From: Albidovulum sp.
GTDB lineage: Bacteria; Pseudomonadota; Alphaproteobacteria; Rhodobacterales; Rhodobacteraceae
Length of the DNA stretch: 64,000 nucleotides
Assembly: GCA_030837785.1 (NCBI GenBank)
Contig: JAUQYA010000113.1
Coordinates: 1 to 64,000, forward strand
Reading direction: 5' to 3'
The position numbers and the translations under genes were made by a program. A model generated the notes under the pieces. That model was given only the letters and a program-made list of their open reading frames with translations. It was not told the DNA's origin and did not search any database. This document shows, in pieces, positions 50,875-59,240 of this stretch (the stretch's first letter is position 1; the number at the start of each line of letters is the position of its first letter).

Positions 50875-51594
50875 TCACTGCGGGGCCGAGCGGCGCCGCG
50901 GCACGAAAACGGCGATCCCGAAGAAGCCGACGACGAAGCCACCGACATGCGCTTCCCAGGCGATCCGGTCGGCGCCGGCGCCAAGTCCAACCAGGCCCGT
51001 AACCAGATTGATCGCCATCCAGACGGCGAGGAATGTCACGACCGAGCGCATCCCGAGTGCCGTGGAGGCTTTCAGCAGCGGTCCGTCGAAGGCCGATCGC
51101 CCGGCCGCCCGGCTGGCGCGGAAGCCGAAGCGGGCCGCCGCTCCCATCATGCCGGAAATCGCACCCGACGCGCCGATCAGCGGCGACTGGTCCGCCATGT
51201 GCAGCACGTAGTGCGTCGCCGCGGCGGCGATGCCGGTCACCGCCCAGAACAGGAGGAACCGGCCGACGCCCAGCCGGTTGGCAAGCGGCGAACCGAAGGC
51301 GGCGAGCCAGATCATGTTGATAGACAGGTGCACCACCGATCCGTGCAGGACGGTGTAGGTGAACGGCGAGGTGAATGCATAGACGTCGAGGTCGAACTGG
51401 CCGCTATAGCGGATCGGGATGAAGGCGGCGCGCAGCAGCAGGCCTATGTCCTGCTCGATCGTGAGGACGTAGAGGCGGACGAGGTGGACGACGATGCAGG
51501 TCGCCGTCAGCGCCACCACGATCGCGGGAACATTGAAGACCGGCTGCCGCTCGTCCCGCAACTGCCGGAAATCGTCTTCGTGGTCGCCTGTCAT
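50875..51594 (-). CDS. Rhomboid-family intramembrane serine protease
   Basis: A 239-residue polytopic membrane protein with six predicted segments. The catalytic serine lies in IGASGAISGMMGA (GxSG) and the catalytic histidine in WEAHVGGFVVGFFG. A conserved HLSINMIWLAAFG segment precedes them. It cuts membrane-anchored substrates within the bilayer. The CBS gene follows 100 bases downstream on the same strand. Confidence 0.92.
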   Translation of the reverse strand: MTGDHEDDFRQLRDERQPVFNVPAIVVALTATCIVVHLVRLYVLTIEQDIGLLLRAAFIPIRYSGQFDLDVYAFTSPFTYTVLHGSVVHLSINMIWLAAFGSPLANRLGVGRFLLFWAVTGIAAAATHYVLHMADQSPLIGASGAISGMMGAAARFGFRASRAAGRSAFDGPLLKASTALGMRSVVTFLAVWMAINLVTGLVGLGAGADRIAWEAHVGGFVVGFFGIAVFVPRRRSAPQ

Positions 51595-51645
51595 GAATAC
51601 CGGATCCGTCGCTGGGGTGTCGTATTGCTCTAACGATCCGGCGGC

Positions 51646-51680
51646 AAAAGAAAAGCCGTCCAGGGTTTCCCCTGGACGGC
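51646..51680 (-). terminator. Minus-strand intrinsic terminator (no protein gene upstream)
   Basis: A perfect 11-base stem (GCCGTCCAGGG / CCCTGGACGGC, 51655-51665 and 51670-51680, loop TTTC) is flanked on its left by AAAAGAAAA, which is a U tract on the minus strand. It therefore ends a transcript coming from the right. The only protein genes to the right (51948 onward) are on the plus strand, so it could mark a small RNA starting between about 51700 and 51850. Confidence 0.75.
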
Positions 51681-51800
51681 CGGTCGAGCCCCCTGCTCAC
51701 CCCGTATGTCCGTTTCCGGAGCTTCTTTGCGGCCGTGCTGTGCAGCCGCCCCCGAACGCAGTGACCTTGGCATCCCGGCATCGCGGCCGCAACGTAAACC

Positions 51801-51846
51801 ATTCGTTAACCTTAACTGCCGGGCGCCGTGCATAAGGTTAACGAAT
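51801..51846. promoter_or_regulatory. Long perfect inverted repeat with GTTAAC cores
   Basis: ATTCGTTAACCTTA (51801-51814) and TAAGGTTAACGAAT (51833-51846) form a perfect 14-base inverted repeat with an 18-base GC-rich spacer, 101 bases before the PAS gene. The left arm overlaps TAAA-N7-TTAAC (51795-51810), one mismatch from the CtrA consensus TTAA-N7-TTAAC. It is a likely regulator binding site, shared by the PAS gene and the putative antisense-strand RNA. Confidence 0.55.
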
Positions 51847-51947
51847 ACTGGCACGCGACGTGCTGCGAACGGCATGTAGAGCGCCATGAGAAGCGAATCT
51901 GTTCGCCGATGGCACAGGATGAAGCAGTCGGCGTGGGGATGCAGAGC

Positions 51948-52583
51948 ATGAAGCAGAACGGATCCATTCAACTGTTCCAGTACTGGAATCGCCTGCGCAA
52001 TGGCCGTCCGGCACCGAAACGCACTGAAATCGAGCCTTCGGATATCAAGTCGCTGCTCGCCGATACCTTCATCCTCGAGAAGGACGGGCGCGGCGAGGCC
52101 GTGTTCCGCCTCGCCGGGACGCGCCTTTGCGCGATCTACGGCCGCGAACTCAAGGGGTTTGCGTTCACCTCGCTGTGGAAGGAAAAGGACCAGCGGCTGA
52201 TGGCGCGCCTCGCCTGGGGCGCGTTCGAGAGCAAATCGGTGGTCGTGGCGAGCTTCGAAGGCTTCACCCGAAGCCGCCGGTCGACGAGCTTCGAACTCTT
52301 GATCCTGCCGCTCGACTTCGGCGTCGATCAGGCGCGGTCGATGGGCATACTGACGGCGGCGGAACGCCCATTCTGGCTCGGCGTCGACCCGGTCGTCGAG
52401 GCCCGGATCGAATCGGTACGGGTCGTCGATGCCGATCGCGAGCCCATGTTCCTCAAGAACCGTCCCTCGATCCCTGTTCCAAACCTGGTGCCCGGCGACG
52501 GCAACATCACCGACGGTGCGATCGTCGCCGGATCGGGACGGAGAATCCGCCACCTCGTCGTCCTTGACGGCGGCCGCAACTAG
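51948..52583 (+). CDS. PAS_5 family protein
   Basis: A 211-residue protein covering a single PAS-type sensor of the alphaproteobacterial PAS_5 (PF07310-like) group: IQLFQYWNRLRNGRPAPKRT, DIKSLLADTFILEKDGRGEA, FRLAGTRLCAIYGRELKGFA and SFELLILPLDF. There is no kinase, HTH or cyclase domain, so it must act through a partner. The start at 51948 (GGGGA eight bases before) matches the family; upstream ATGs at 51909 and 51939 are in frame. The PilZ gene follows on the same strand. Confidence 0.85.
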   Translation: MKQNGSIQLFQYWNRLRNGRPAPKRTEIEPSDIKSLLADTFILEKDGRGEAVFRLAGTRLCAIYGRELKGFAFTSLWKEKDQRLMARLAWGAFESKSVVVASFEGFTRSRRSTSFELLILPLDFGVDQARSMGILTAAERPFWLGVDPVVEARIESVRVVDADREPMFLKNRPSIPVPNLVPGDGNITDGAIVAGSGRRIRHLVVLDGGRN

Positions 52584-52714
52584 AGCGTGTCGCGCTTGCT
52601 CCGATAGCCGTTTTTCGAAACACAAATTACCGGTTGTTAACGCTTTTGCGTGTATTCTTGATCTGAGGGTTCTCGCCATCGAGCGAGCAGATATTGAACG
52701 GGTCGAGGCAGGCG

Positions 52715-53332
52715 ATGAGGTCAGCGGCGGTCGAGATTGCGCCGTCCAAGGCAGAGCGCCGGACTTTCCAGCGCGTGCGGGTCAAGATCTATGGCCGCTT
52801 CATGCTCGAAGACCGCTCTGAGCATCCCTGCCAGGTGATCGACATGTCTCCCGGCAACGTCGCGTTTCGCACCGACGCGCATGGCGAGCCGGGAGAGAAG
52901 GTCATCGCCTATCTCGACCATATCGGGCGCGTCGAAGGGGTCGTCACGCGCACGCTGAACGATGGCTTCGCTATGACGCTCGTGGCGTCGGAGCGCAAGA
53001 AGGACAAGCTCGCGGCGCAGTTGACGTGGCTTGCCAACAAGCACGAACTCGATCTTCCCGAAGACCGTCGTCATGAGCGCGTCGCGCCGCGCAACCCGAT
53101 GAGCGTGCTGCAACTGCCGGACGGCCGCCAATACCAGTGCCGCATCATCGACCTTTCGCTGTCGGGCGCCGCGGTGGAAATCGATGTCAAGCCGGCGCTC
53201 GGTTCCCAGGTCATCCTCGGCACGATGCGCGGCCAGGTCGTCCGCCATTTCGAGGACGGTGTTGCCATCGAGTTCGCCGTCGTCCAGCGGCCGGAGTCGC
53301 TCGACGGAGAATTCAGCGGCCGCGCCAGCTGA
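52715..53332 (+). CDS. Protein with two PilZ domains (c-di-GMP binding)
   Basis: A 205-residue protein with tandem PilZ domains. The second has both c-di-GMP motifs, RRHER (RxxxR) and DLSLSGAAVEI (D/NxSxxG). The first has RTFQR but DMSPGNVAF, where the final glycine is out of place, so it may not bind. PilZ proteins transmit c-di-GMP levels to motility, exopolysaccharide or cell-cycle machinery. The ATG at 52715 is preceded by GAGG; an in-frame TTG lies at 52694. Confidence 0.9.
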   Translation: MRSAAVEIAPSKAERRTFQRVRVKIYGRFMLEDRSEHPCQVIDMSPGNVAFRTDAHGEPGEKVIAYLDHIGRVEGVVTRTLNDGFAMTLVASERKKDKLAAQLTWLANKHELDLPEDRRHERVAPRNPMSVLQLPDGRQYQCRIIDLSLSGAAVEIDVKPALGSQVILGTMRGQVVRHFEDGVAIEFAVVQRPESLDGEFSGRAS

Positions 53333-53361
53333 CGTTCTCTCCCCTCTCCTGAACCCTCCAG

Positions 53362-53393
53362 GGACCGGTCGCGTGCCGGTCCTTTCCTTTTTC
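53362..53393 (+). terminator. Intrinsic terminator after the PilZ gene
   Basis: Stem GGACCGG / CCGGTCC (53362-53368 and 53376-53382) with a seven-base loop is followed by TTTCCTTTTT. After it comes a strikingly AT-rich stretch (about 53430-53560) without genes, presumably the promoter region of the next gene. Confidence 0.85.
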
Positions 53394-53605
53394 TGCGCCA
53401 CGCGCATCGCCTGCCCGCACGGCGGGATCGCTAGGATTTTAGGCAAAATAGGCTCAATACAATTTCAAAATTTAATACTATACGACTTTAAAGTAGTTCA
53501 ATATTAAGAGGAAATGTACCTAAGTTCTATTCAAACTATACTTCGGTGTTTTGCGCCGAATAAATCCGAACCTGCCATTGTCTCCTCAAACGGGGAGACA
53601 CGAAG

Positions 53606-54208
53606 ATGCCGGGCAAGGGGAAAGGCATACTGTTTGCGGCAATCATGCCGCTGACGATCTGGGCCGCTGCGGCAAACGCCGCGCCGAGTTTCATGGCGAC
53701 GGGAGGACGCACCACTCAGCCCGTCGGCCACTACGAATTCTGCCAGCGCGAGCCGCGCGAATGCATGCAGAAGTCGGCGCGTGCAGCGCCGGTCAATCTG
53801 TCACGAAAACTCTGGGCGGCGATGGTCGACATCAATAATGCGGTGAACGCCATGGTCGAGCCGCGCACCGACATGGAGATGTGGGGCCGCGAAGAGTTGT
53901 GGTCGTATCCGACGTCGGTCGGCGATTGCGAAGACTACGTGCTCGAGAAGCGGCGCATGCTGATGTCGCTCGGCGTGCCCGCCGGCAACCTGCTGATCAC
54001 GGTCGTTCGTCAGCCCAACGGCGACGGGCATGCAGTCCTCACCGTCAACACGAGCCTCGGCGACTTCGTGCTCGACAACCTCGAGCCGAGGGTCCTCGCC
54101 TGGAAGGACACCGAATACACGTTCCTGAAGCGACAGTCCGCGCAGGATTCAGGCTCGTGGGTGTCGATCAACGACGGCCGCGCCACCGCTGTCGGCAGCG
54201 TCAAGTAG
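53606..54208 (+). CDS. Transglutaminase-like cysteine peptidase (BTLCP)
   Basis: A 200-residue periplasmic protein with a signal peptide (FAAIMPLTIWAAAANAAPSF) and the papain-like triad expected of BTLCP proteins: Cys in VGDCEDYVLEKRRML, His in DGHAVLTV and Asp in FVLDNLEP. In gammaproteobacteria the homologue LapG cuts a surface adhesin under control of the c-di-GMP receptor LapD. In Rhizobiales the gene is usually without lapD, as here. The PilZ gene just upstream makes a c-di-GMP connection tempting but unproven. Confidence 0.92.
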   Translation: MPGKGKGILFAAIMPLTIWAAAANAAPSFMATGGRTTQPVGHYEFCQREPRECMQKSARAAPVNLSRKLWAAMVDINNAVNAMVEPRTDMEMWGREELWSYPTSVGDCEDYVLEKRRMLMSLGVPAGNLLITVVRQPNGDGHAVLTVNTSLGDFVLDNLEPRVLAWKDTEYTFLKRQSAQDSGSWVSINDGRATAVGSVK

Positions 54209-54268
54209 CGAGACAACCCGACAACCCGGTCGAGTCCCCACCCTCCCCGTCCCCAACGACCGGGTTCA

Positions 54269-54305
54269 GGAGCCGGCCCAGTCCCCGGGCCGGCTCCGCC
54301 TTTTT
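54269..54305 (+). terminator. Intrinsic terminator after the BTLCP gene
   Basis: Stem GGAGCCGGCCC / GGGCCGGCTCC (54269-54279 and 54287-54297), seven-base loop, followed by GCC and five Ts. Confidence 0.88.
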
Positions 54306-54335
54306 CAGCCGGAGTCGCATGCCGGCCCGCAGACG

Positions 54336-54863
54336 TCAGACCTTCTTCAGGTTCTTGCGGAAGCGGGCTCCGTTCGCCACGTAGTGGGCGGCCGAACCGC
54401 GCAGCCCGGCGACGGCGTTCTCGTCGAGCGTGCGCACGGCCTTCGCCGGCGTTCCCACGATCAGCGCGTTATCGGGGAATTCCTTGCCCTCCGTTACCAG
54501 CGCGCCGGCACCGACGAGCGAATTCTTGCCGATCCGCGCGCCGTTGAGGATGATCGCACCCATGCCGACAAGGCTGCCGTCGCCGATCGTGCAGCCGTGG
54601 AGCATCGCACGGTGACCGATCGTGCAGCCCTTTCCGATCGTCAGCGGGCTGCCGGGATCGGTGTGCATCACCGTATGCTCCTGAACGTTCGTGTCTGCGC
54701 CGATGACGATCGGCTCGTTGTCGCCGCGGATCACCACGCCGAACCACAGGCCGACATTGCGGCCGATCGTAACGTTGCCGATCACGGTCGCGTCGGGCGC
54801 CACCCAGTTCGTCTCTTCGTCCTCGAAGACGGGGTGTTTTCCGTCCAGTTCATAGATCGGCAT
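54336..54863 (-). CDS. Gamma-class carbonic anhydrase family protein
   Basis: A 175-residue left-handed beta-helix protein with hexapeptide repeats (NVTIGRNVGLWFGVVIRGDN; IGKGCTIGHRAMLHGCTIGD). The zinc-binding histidines are in QEHTVMHTD and GHRAMLHGC. It is of the YrdA/PaaY type, with a possible role in CO2/bicarbonate exchange or thioester hydrolysis. The start MPIYELDG at 54863 has AAGAGGAC upstream. Confidence 0.92.
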   Translation of the reverse strand: MPIYELDGKHPVFEDEETNWVAPDATVIGNVTIGRNVGLWFGVVIRGDNEPIVIGADTNVQEHTVMHTDPGSPLTIGKGCTIGHRAMLHGCTIGDGSLVGMGAIILNGARIGKNSLVGAGALVTEGKEFPDNALIVGTPAKAVRTLDENAVAGLRGSAAHYVANGARFRKNLKKV

Positions 54864-55044
54864 TGGCAAGTCCTCTTTCGCGTCGCTGGCGCCGCGGCAA
54901 CCTAAGTGGACACGCCGGCAACAGGCAAGGGCGAGCCATCTCACCTGACGGCCCGAATGGCGTGTTTACGCACCGTTTACCATGATTGCCGCACTGTCGG
55001 GCCAAGGGTTCGGACGCGCCGCCCGTACCGCTGTCAGGGAAACA

Positions 55045-55773
55045 ATGAGACCAGCTCAAGCCATCGGCAACGATCAGGTCAGGCCGATCGATTCGGCGTT
55101 CATGCTGCGGGTTTTTTACGCCTTCGCCATCCTGGCCCTGTTGTCGGTGGCCATCAGCCTGGCGGGAAAATGGTTTGGCCGCTCGATCGCCATGGCCGGC
55201 CACACGGACGACACGACCGTCTTCGAGGTCGTGCTCGGAAACGACGTGCTGGCTGTGCCGGCCAATGCCATCCGCTTCGAGTCCGCCCGGCGCAACGGCG
55301 TCGCCGAACGGCTCGATCTGTACCTGCACTGGCCGGACATGACGGGCTATTCGCCTGCAGCCGCGGCCGACTTCAACAGGCCCGGAGACCAGGGACGCAT
55401 CCTGTTCCTGCGATTCGAGCCGCGCACCATGTCGCGCGACATGAGCGGCCGCTACGATCCCATCTACAGCAAGCTCGTCGATCCCGCCGGGACGCCGGGG
55501 CCGGCGGGTGTGACCTTCCACCGGTTCAAGGACAAGGCCGGTTATCTCGACGAGGTCCTTGCCGTGGCGGGAACCGCCGGTGAGCCGCTGGTCGCCCGCT
55601 GCCTCACCGGGCCGGCGGCGGAAAACTCGTTCGCGCCCTGCGAGCGCGACCTCCATGTCGGGGATTTCCTCAGTCTGACCTACCGCTTTCCGCTAGGCCT
55701 GCTTTCCGACTGGCAGACACTCGACGCGGCCGTCAGGGACAAGGCGGCGGCGCTCATACGCACAAGCCGCTGA
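55045..55773 (+). CDS. Hypothetical membrane-anchored protein
   Basis: A 242-residue protein with an N-terminal membrane anchor (FYAFAILALLSVAISLAGKW) and a periplasmic domain of mixed strands, with FEVVLGNDVLAVPANAIRFE, RNGVAERLDLYLHWPDMTGY and a cysteine pair (RCLTG, PCERDL). It is conserved in Rhizobiales as I recall, but without function. The ATG at 55045 follows AGGGAAAC; another ATG at 54982 is in frame. Confidence 0.75.
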   Translation: MRPAQAIGNDQVRPIDSAFMLRVFYAFAILALLSVAISLAGKWFGRSIAMAGHTDDTTVFEVVLGNDVLAVPANAIRFESARRNGVAERLDLYLHWPDMTGYSPAAAADFNRPGDQGRILFLRFEPRTMSRDMSGRYDPIYSKLVDPAGTPGPAGVTFHRFKDKAGYLDEVLAVAGTAGEPLVARCLTGPAAENSFAPCERDLHVGDFLSLTYRFPLGLLSDWQTLDAAVRDKAAALIRTSR

Positions 55774-55783
55774 CTGCACGATC

Positions 55784-55987
55784 TCAGGCGAGGTCGACGT
55801 CCAGAATCGCCATCGAGAAGTTGTAGTCGCCCTCATCCTCGTCCCTGAACACGATCCCGAGGAATTCGTCGCCGATGTAGACCTCGGCCGAATCGTCCTT
55901 GCGCGGACGGGCCTTCACCTTCAACTGCGGGTTCTGGAAGGTCCGTTTGAAATAGGCGTCGAGCTTCTTGATCTCGTCTGGCTTCAC
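55784..55987 (-). CDS. DUF3126 small protein
   Basis: A 67-residue protein of the alphaproteobacterial DUF3126 family: KPDEIKKLDAYFKRTFQNPQ, then LKVKARPRKDDSAEVYIGDE and the C-terminal FSMAILDVDLA. The function is unknown. The start is a GTG at 55987 with GGGAGAAG upstream. The frame is open to 56077 but without a ribosome binding site. Head-to-tail downstream of cysE. Confidence 0.9.
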   Translation of the reverse strand: MKPDEIKKLDAYFKRTFQNPQLKVKARPRKDDSAEVYIGDEFLGIVFRDEDEGDYNFSMAILDVDLA

Positions 55988-56107
55988 AATCTTCTCCCAT
56001 CGGGGGTCGCTTCGCGGTGCTGGCTTCTGACACGCGAAATAGGCTGCTGTAAAGCCGCGGCAACCCGATGGCGGCAAGAGGGCGGCCGGACGCCAGCCGC
56101 CCTTCGC

Positions 56108-56956
56108 TCAGATGTCGAAGGTGACGACGTGGTCCATGGTCTGCGACGGCAGCAGCTGGTCCATCTGCCGGGCCGGCTGACCGCAGCCGGTTTCGCCGAC
56201 CACGCGCGCCGGCACGCCCGCGACCGTCTTGTTGTTGGGCACGGGCGACAGCACCACCGAGCCGGCGGCGATCTTGGCGCAGTGGCCTACCTCGATATTG
56301 CCGAGAATCTTCGCGCCGGCGCCGATGAGGACGCCGTAGCGGATCTTCGGATGGCGGTCGCCGCCTGCCTTGCCGGTGCCGCCGAGCGTGACACCGTGCA
56401 GGATCGAGACATTGTCCTCGATGACGGCCGTCTCGCCGACGACGAGCCCGGTTGCGTGATCGATGAAGATGCCCTTGCCCATCTTCGAGGCGGGATTAAT
56501 GTCCGTCTGGAACACGACCGACGAGCGGCTCTGCAGGTAGAGGGCGAAATCCTTGCGGCCCTGGTTCCACAGCCAGTGCGCCAGCCGGTGGGTCTGGATG
56601 GCATGGAAGCCCTTGAAATAGAGGACCGGCATGATGAATCGGTCGCAGGCGGGATCGCGGTCGTAATAAGCCTGGATGTCGACACGTACGGTCGAACTCC
56701 AGTCCGGCTCGTCGCGCAGCATCGCCTTGAACGTGTGCTGGATGAGATCGGCGCCGATATCCTGATGGTCGAGCCGCTGGGCGATGCGGTGGATGACAGC
56801 GTCCTCGAGCGATTCCTGGTTGAGAATCGTGGCATAGAGGAATGCCGCGAGCAGCGGATCGCGTTCGACCGCCTCCATGGCCTCGTCGCGGATGGCCCGC
56901 CAGATCGGATCGACCGGCTGAAGTTTCACGGTGCGTTGCGCGTGGCTCTGGCTCAT
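56108..56956 (-). CDS. cysE: Serine O-acetyltransferase
   Basis: A 282-residue enzyme, first step of cysteine synthesis: acetyl-CoA plus serine to O-acetylserine. An N-terminal helical domain (DPIWRAIRDEAMEAVERDPL) is followed by a hexapeptide-repeat beta-helix with FIDHATGLVVGETAVIEDNV and LHGVTLGGTGKAGGDRHPKI, holding the catalytic His/Asp, and a C-terminal tail ending DHVVTFDI; such Ile-terminated tails bind O-acetylserine sulfhydrylase in the cysteine synthase complex. DUF3126 follows downstream. Confidence 0.96.
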   Translation of the reverse strand: MSQSHAQRTVKLQPVDPIWRAIRDEAMEAVERDPLLAAFLYATILNQESLEDAVIHRIAQRLDHQDIGADLIQHTFKAMLRDEPDWSSTVRVDIQAYYDRDPACDRFIMPVLYFKGFHAIQTHRLAHWLWNQGRKDFALYLQSRSSVVFQTDINPASKMGKGIFIDHATGLVVGETAVIEDNVSILHGVTLGGTGKAGGDRHPKIRYGVLIGAGAKILGNIEVGHCAKIAAGSVVLSPVPNNKTVAGVPARVVGETGCGQPARQMDQLLPSQTMDHVVTFDI

Positions 56957-57065
56957 CGGGCTCTCCCTGCCGGCCGCTCGGTCTTGAGCGCGGGCGGAAC
57001 ATACGCCAAAACCGGTTGCGATTGAATTGTAATTTCCTGAGCGTTCCGTGAAGTGGGATTTGACG

Positions 57066-57866
57066 ATGGAATTTCAAGCCGGGATGGAAAACGAGCCGTT
57101 GATGGTCGTCTGCTCGGGCGGCGTCGCCACGATCACGCTCAACCGGCCGGAGCGGCGCAACGCCATCACCCAGGCGATGTGGCATGATATCGCCGTTCGC
57201 GTAAGATCCTGCGCGGCAGACGACACCAACCGCGTCATCGTGCTGCGCGGTGCCGGCAGCGACTTCTCCGCCGGTGCCGATATTTCGGAATTCTCGACCC
57301 TGCGCGCCGGCGGCGCATCGGCGCGCGCCTACGAAGCCGCCAATTCGGCCGCTTTCGCCGCGCTCCGCGAGGCAAGGCTGCCAGTGATTGCCGCAATCCG
57401 CGGCATCTGCTTCGGCGGCGGATTCGGCCTGGCGGCGGCCTGCGACCTCAGGATCGCCGCCGACGACGCCCTCTTTTCCGTTCCGGCCGCCCGTCTCGGC
57501 CTGGCCTATCCGGCGGACGCCATGGCCGATATCGTCGGCGCGCTCGGCCAGCAGATGGCGAAGTACCTCGCTTTCTCGGGCGCGCGGATCGACGCGGCAA
57601 CCGCACGCGATGCGGGCTTTGTTCTCGACGTCGTCGAGCCGGACCGGCTGGAAAGCCGGGTCGCCGGCCTCGCCGCTGCTATCGCCGAAAACGCTCCGCT
57701 GTCCGTGCGCGCGTCGAAGGCGTCGATCAGGGCTGCCGTCTCGGGCCGCTCGGAAGACGTCGACGACGCGCGGGCGCTGGGCGACCTAACCTTCGACAGC
57801 GCCGACTATGCCGAGGGCCGCGCAGCCTACCTGCAAAAGCGGCGGCCGGCATTCGAGGGACGTTGA
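57066..57866 (+). CDS. Enoyl-CoA hydratase/isomerase family protein lacking catalytic Glu residues
   Basis: A 266-residue crotonase-fold protein: VATITLNRPERRNAITQAMW, oxyanion-hole segment FSAGADISEF, and IRGICFGGGFGLAAACDLRI. In true hydratases the last segment reads GGGxELA and is followed by a PEI motif; here both glutamates are replaced (GFGLA and VPAARLG). So it is unlikely to hydrate enoyl-CoA in the standard way and may be an isomerase, a decarboxylase or another crotonase-fold enzyme. An ATG at 57048 is an alternative start. It converges on the alpha/beta hydrolase. Confidence 0.88.
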   Translation: MEFQAGMENEPLMVVCSGGVATITLNRPERRNAITQAMWHDIAVRVRSCAADDTNRVIVLRGAGSDFSAGADISEFSTLRAGGASARAYEAANSAAFAALREARLPVIAAIRGICFGGGFGLAAACDLRIAADDALFSVPAARLGLAYPADAMADIVGALGQQMAKYLAFSGARIDAATARDAGFVLDVVEPDRLESRVAGLAAAIAENAPLSVRASKASIRAAVSGRSEDVDDARALGDLTFDSADYAEGRAAYLQKRRPAFEGR

Positions 57867-57907
57867 GTCCCAGCCCGCGAAGCGGGCGACCGACGGAGCC
57901 CCGGCGC

Positions 57908-58663
57908 CTACAGAGGATGCCTCGCCAGGAAGTCGAGGACACGGGCCTTGAAGGCCCTGTCGCCCACCGCCAGCATGTGATCGCGACCCTCGATGGCGAA
58001 GGCCTCGGCGTTCGGCATCATCGCGGCGAGCGTATCCGGCGAACCGCCGATGTCGTCCCTGGTGCCGACGGCCACCAGCGTCGGCTGGTAGATGCGGTGC
58101 ATGTCGGCTTCCGTTAGTTCCTGCCGCGACGAGGAAATGCAAGCCGCCAGCGCCCGCCGGTCGCTGCGCGTCTGGTCGGCGAAGGCGCGAAAGGCGCGGC
58201 CGCGCGAATCGGTCACCGTCGCCGGGTCCTCGGCGATCAGCGCATCGGCGATCGGACCCCAGTCGCCGACGCCGTCGACCATGCCGCTGCCAAGACCGCC
58301 GAACACCAACGTCGCCACCATTGCCGGCTCCTCGAGGGCAAGGAACGCGGAGATGCGCGCGCCCATGGAATAGCCCATCACGTGGGTCCGCTCGATGCCG
58401 AGATGGCGCAGGAGCGCCGCCCCGTCGCCGGCCATCTTGGCGGGGGCATAGTCGGAGGGATCGTAGCTCTTCGTCGACGCGCCGTGACCGCGATTGTCGA
58501 TGGCAATAGCGCGATAGCCGGCATCGGCCAGCGTCTTTACCCAGCCCGGCGCCACCCAGTTGACGTGATGGGTCGAGGCGAATCCGTGGATCAGCAGGAT
58601 CGGATCGCCGGCGCCGCGGTCGAGGAAGGCAAGATCGAAACCGTCGTGGGAAAAGTGCTTCAT
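57908..58663 (-). CDS. Alpha/beta hydrolase
   Basis: A 251-residue alpha/beta hydrolase. The oxyanion-hole His-Gly is in ILLIHGFASTHHVNW, the nucleophile Ser in HVMGYSMGARISAF, an Asp in VGTRDDIGGSP and the His in EGRDHMLAVGDRAF. These complete the triad. The substrate is unknown; DUF192 and cold-shock genes lie upstream in the same direction, with a 9-base gap. Confidence 0.92.
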   Translation of the reverse strand: MKHFSHDGFDLAFLDRGAGDPILLIHGFASTHHVNWVAPGWVKTLADAGYRAIAIDNRGHGASTKSYDPSDYAPAKMAGDGAALLRHLGIERTHVMGYSMGARISAFLALEEPAMVATLVFGGLGSGMVDGVGDWGPIADALIAEDPATVTDSRGRAFRAFADQTRSDRRALAACISSSRQELTEADMHRIYQPTLVAVGTRDDIGGSPDTLAAMMPNAEAFAIEGRDHMLAVGDRAFKARVLDFLARHPL

Positions 58664-58672
58664 GCGGGCGAC

Positions 58673-59218
58673 CTAGTCATCGCTGACCGGGCCACTGCCC
58701 GCCTGGCCGGGACTGCCCTCGCCGGCGACGCCGTCGATGGCCGGATGGTGGACGCGGTCGCCGTCCTCGATACCCAGGCGCGCGGCAATGCCGGCCTTGA
58801 CCTCGAAGACGAAACGCACCGGCACGTCCGGCGAGATCGTGGCGAGCGATAGCGGTTCTCCGCGGCGGATCGCGCGGACCCGCCCGTCCGGGCCGATGAA
58901 GATCAGATCGAGGGCCAGCGGCGTGTCCTTCATCCAGAATCCGACCTGCTGCGTTTCGCTGAAAACGAACAGCATGCCGTGATCGTCATCCATGTGTTCG
59001 CGAAACATCAGTCCTTGCTGGCGCTCGCTTGGCTCGTCGGCAATCTCGACCGAAAAGGACCGCTCGCCGCCGTCGGTAAGAACGATGAGGGGCGCGGGAT
59101 CGACGGCGCCAAGGCCGGCCCCACTATCGTGCGGAGCGGTCGGCCGCAGAAGCGCGTAACCCGCAACAGCAAGGAGGGCCACGGCGACTGCCGCTGCATA
59201 CCAATATATACGAGACAT
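58673..59218 (-). CDS. DUF192 membrane-anchored protein
   Basis: A 181-residue protein with an N-terminal anchor (IYWYAAAVAVALLAVAGYAL) and a DUF192 domain: FSVEIADEPSERQQGLMFRE, MLFVFSETQQVGFWMKDTPL, LDLIFIGPDGRVRAIRRGEP. The family is small, beta-rich and of unknown function. It follows the cold-shock gene by 22 bases on the same strand, a pairing common in Rhizobiales. Confidence 0.92.
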   Translation of the reverse strand: MSRIYWYAAAVAVALLAVAGYALLRPTAPHDSGAGLGAVDPAPLIVLTDGGERSFSVEIADEPSERQQGLMFREHMDDDHGMLFVFSETQQVGFWMKDTPLALDLIFIGPDGRVRAIRRGEPLSLATISPDVPVRFVFEVKAGIAARLGIEDGDRVHHPAIDGVAGEGSPGQAGSGPVSDD

Positions 59219-59240
59219 GGATTACCCGTGCGTGCGCTGC

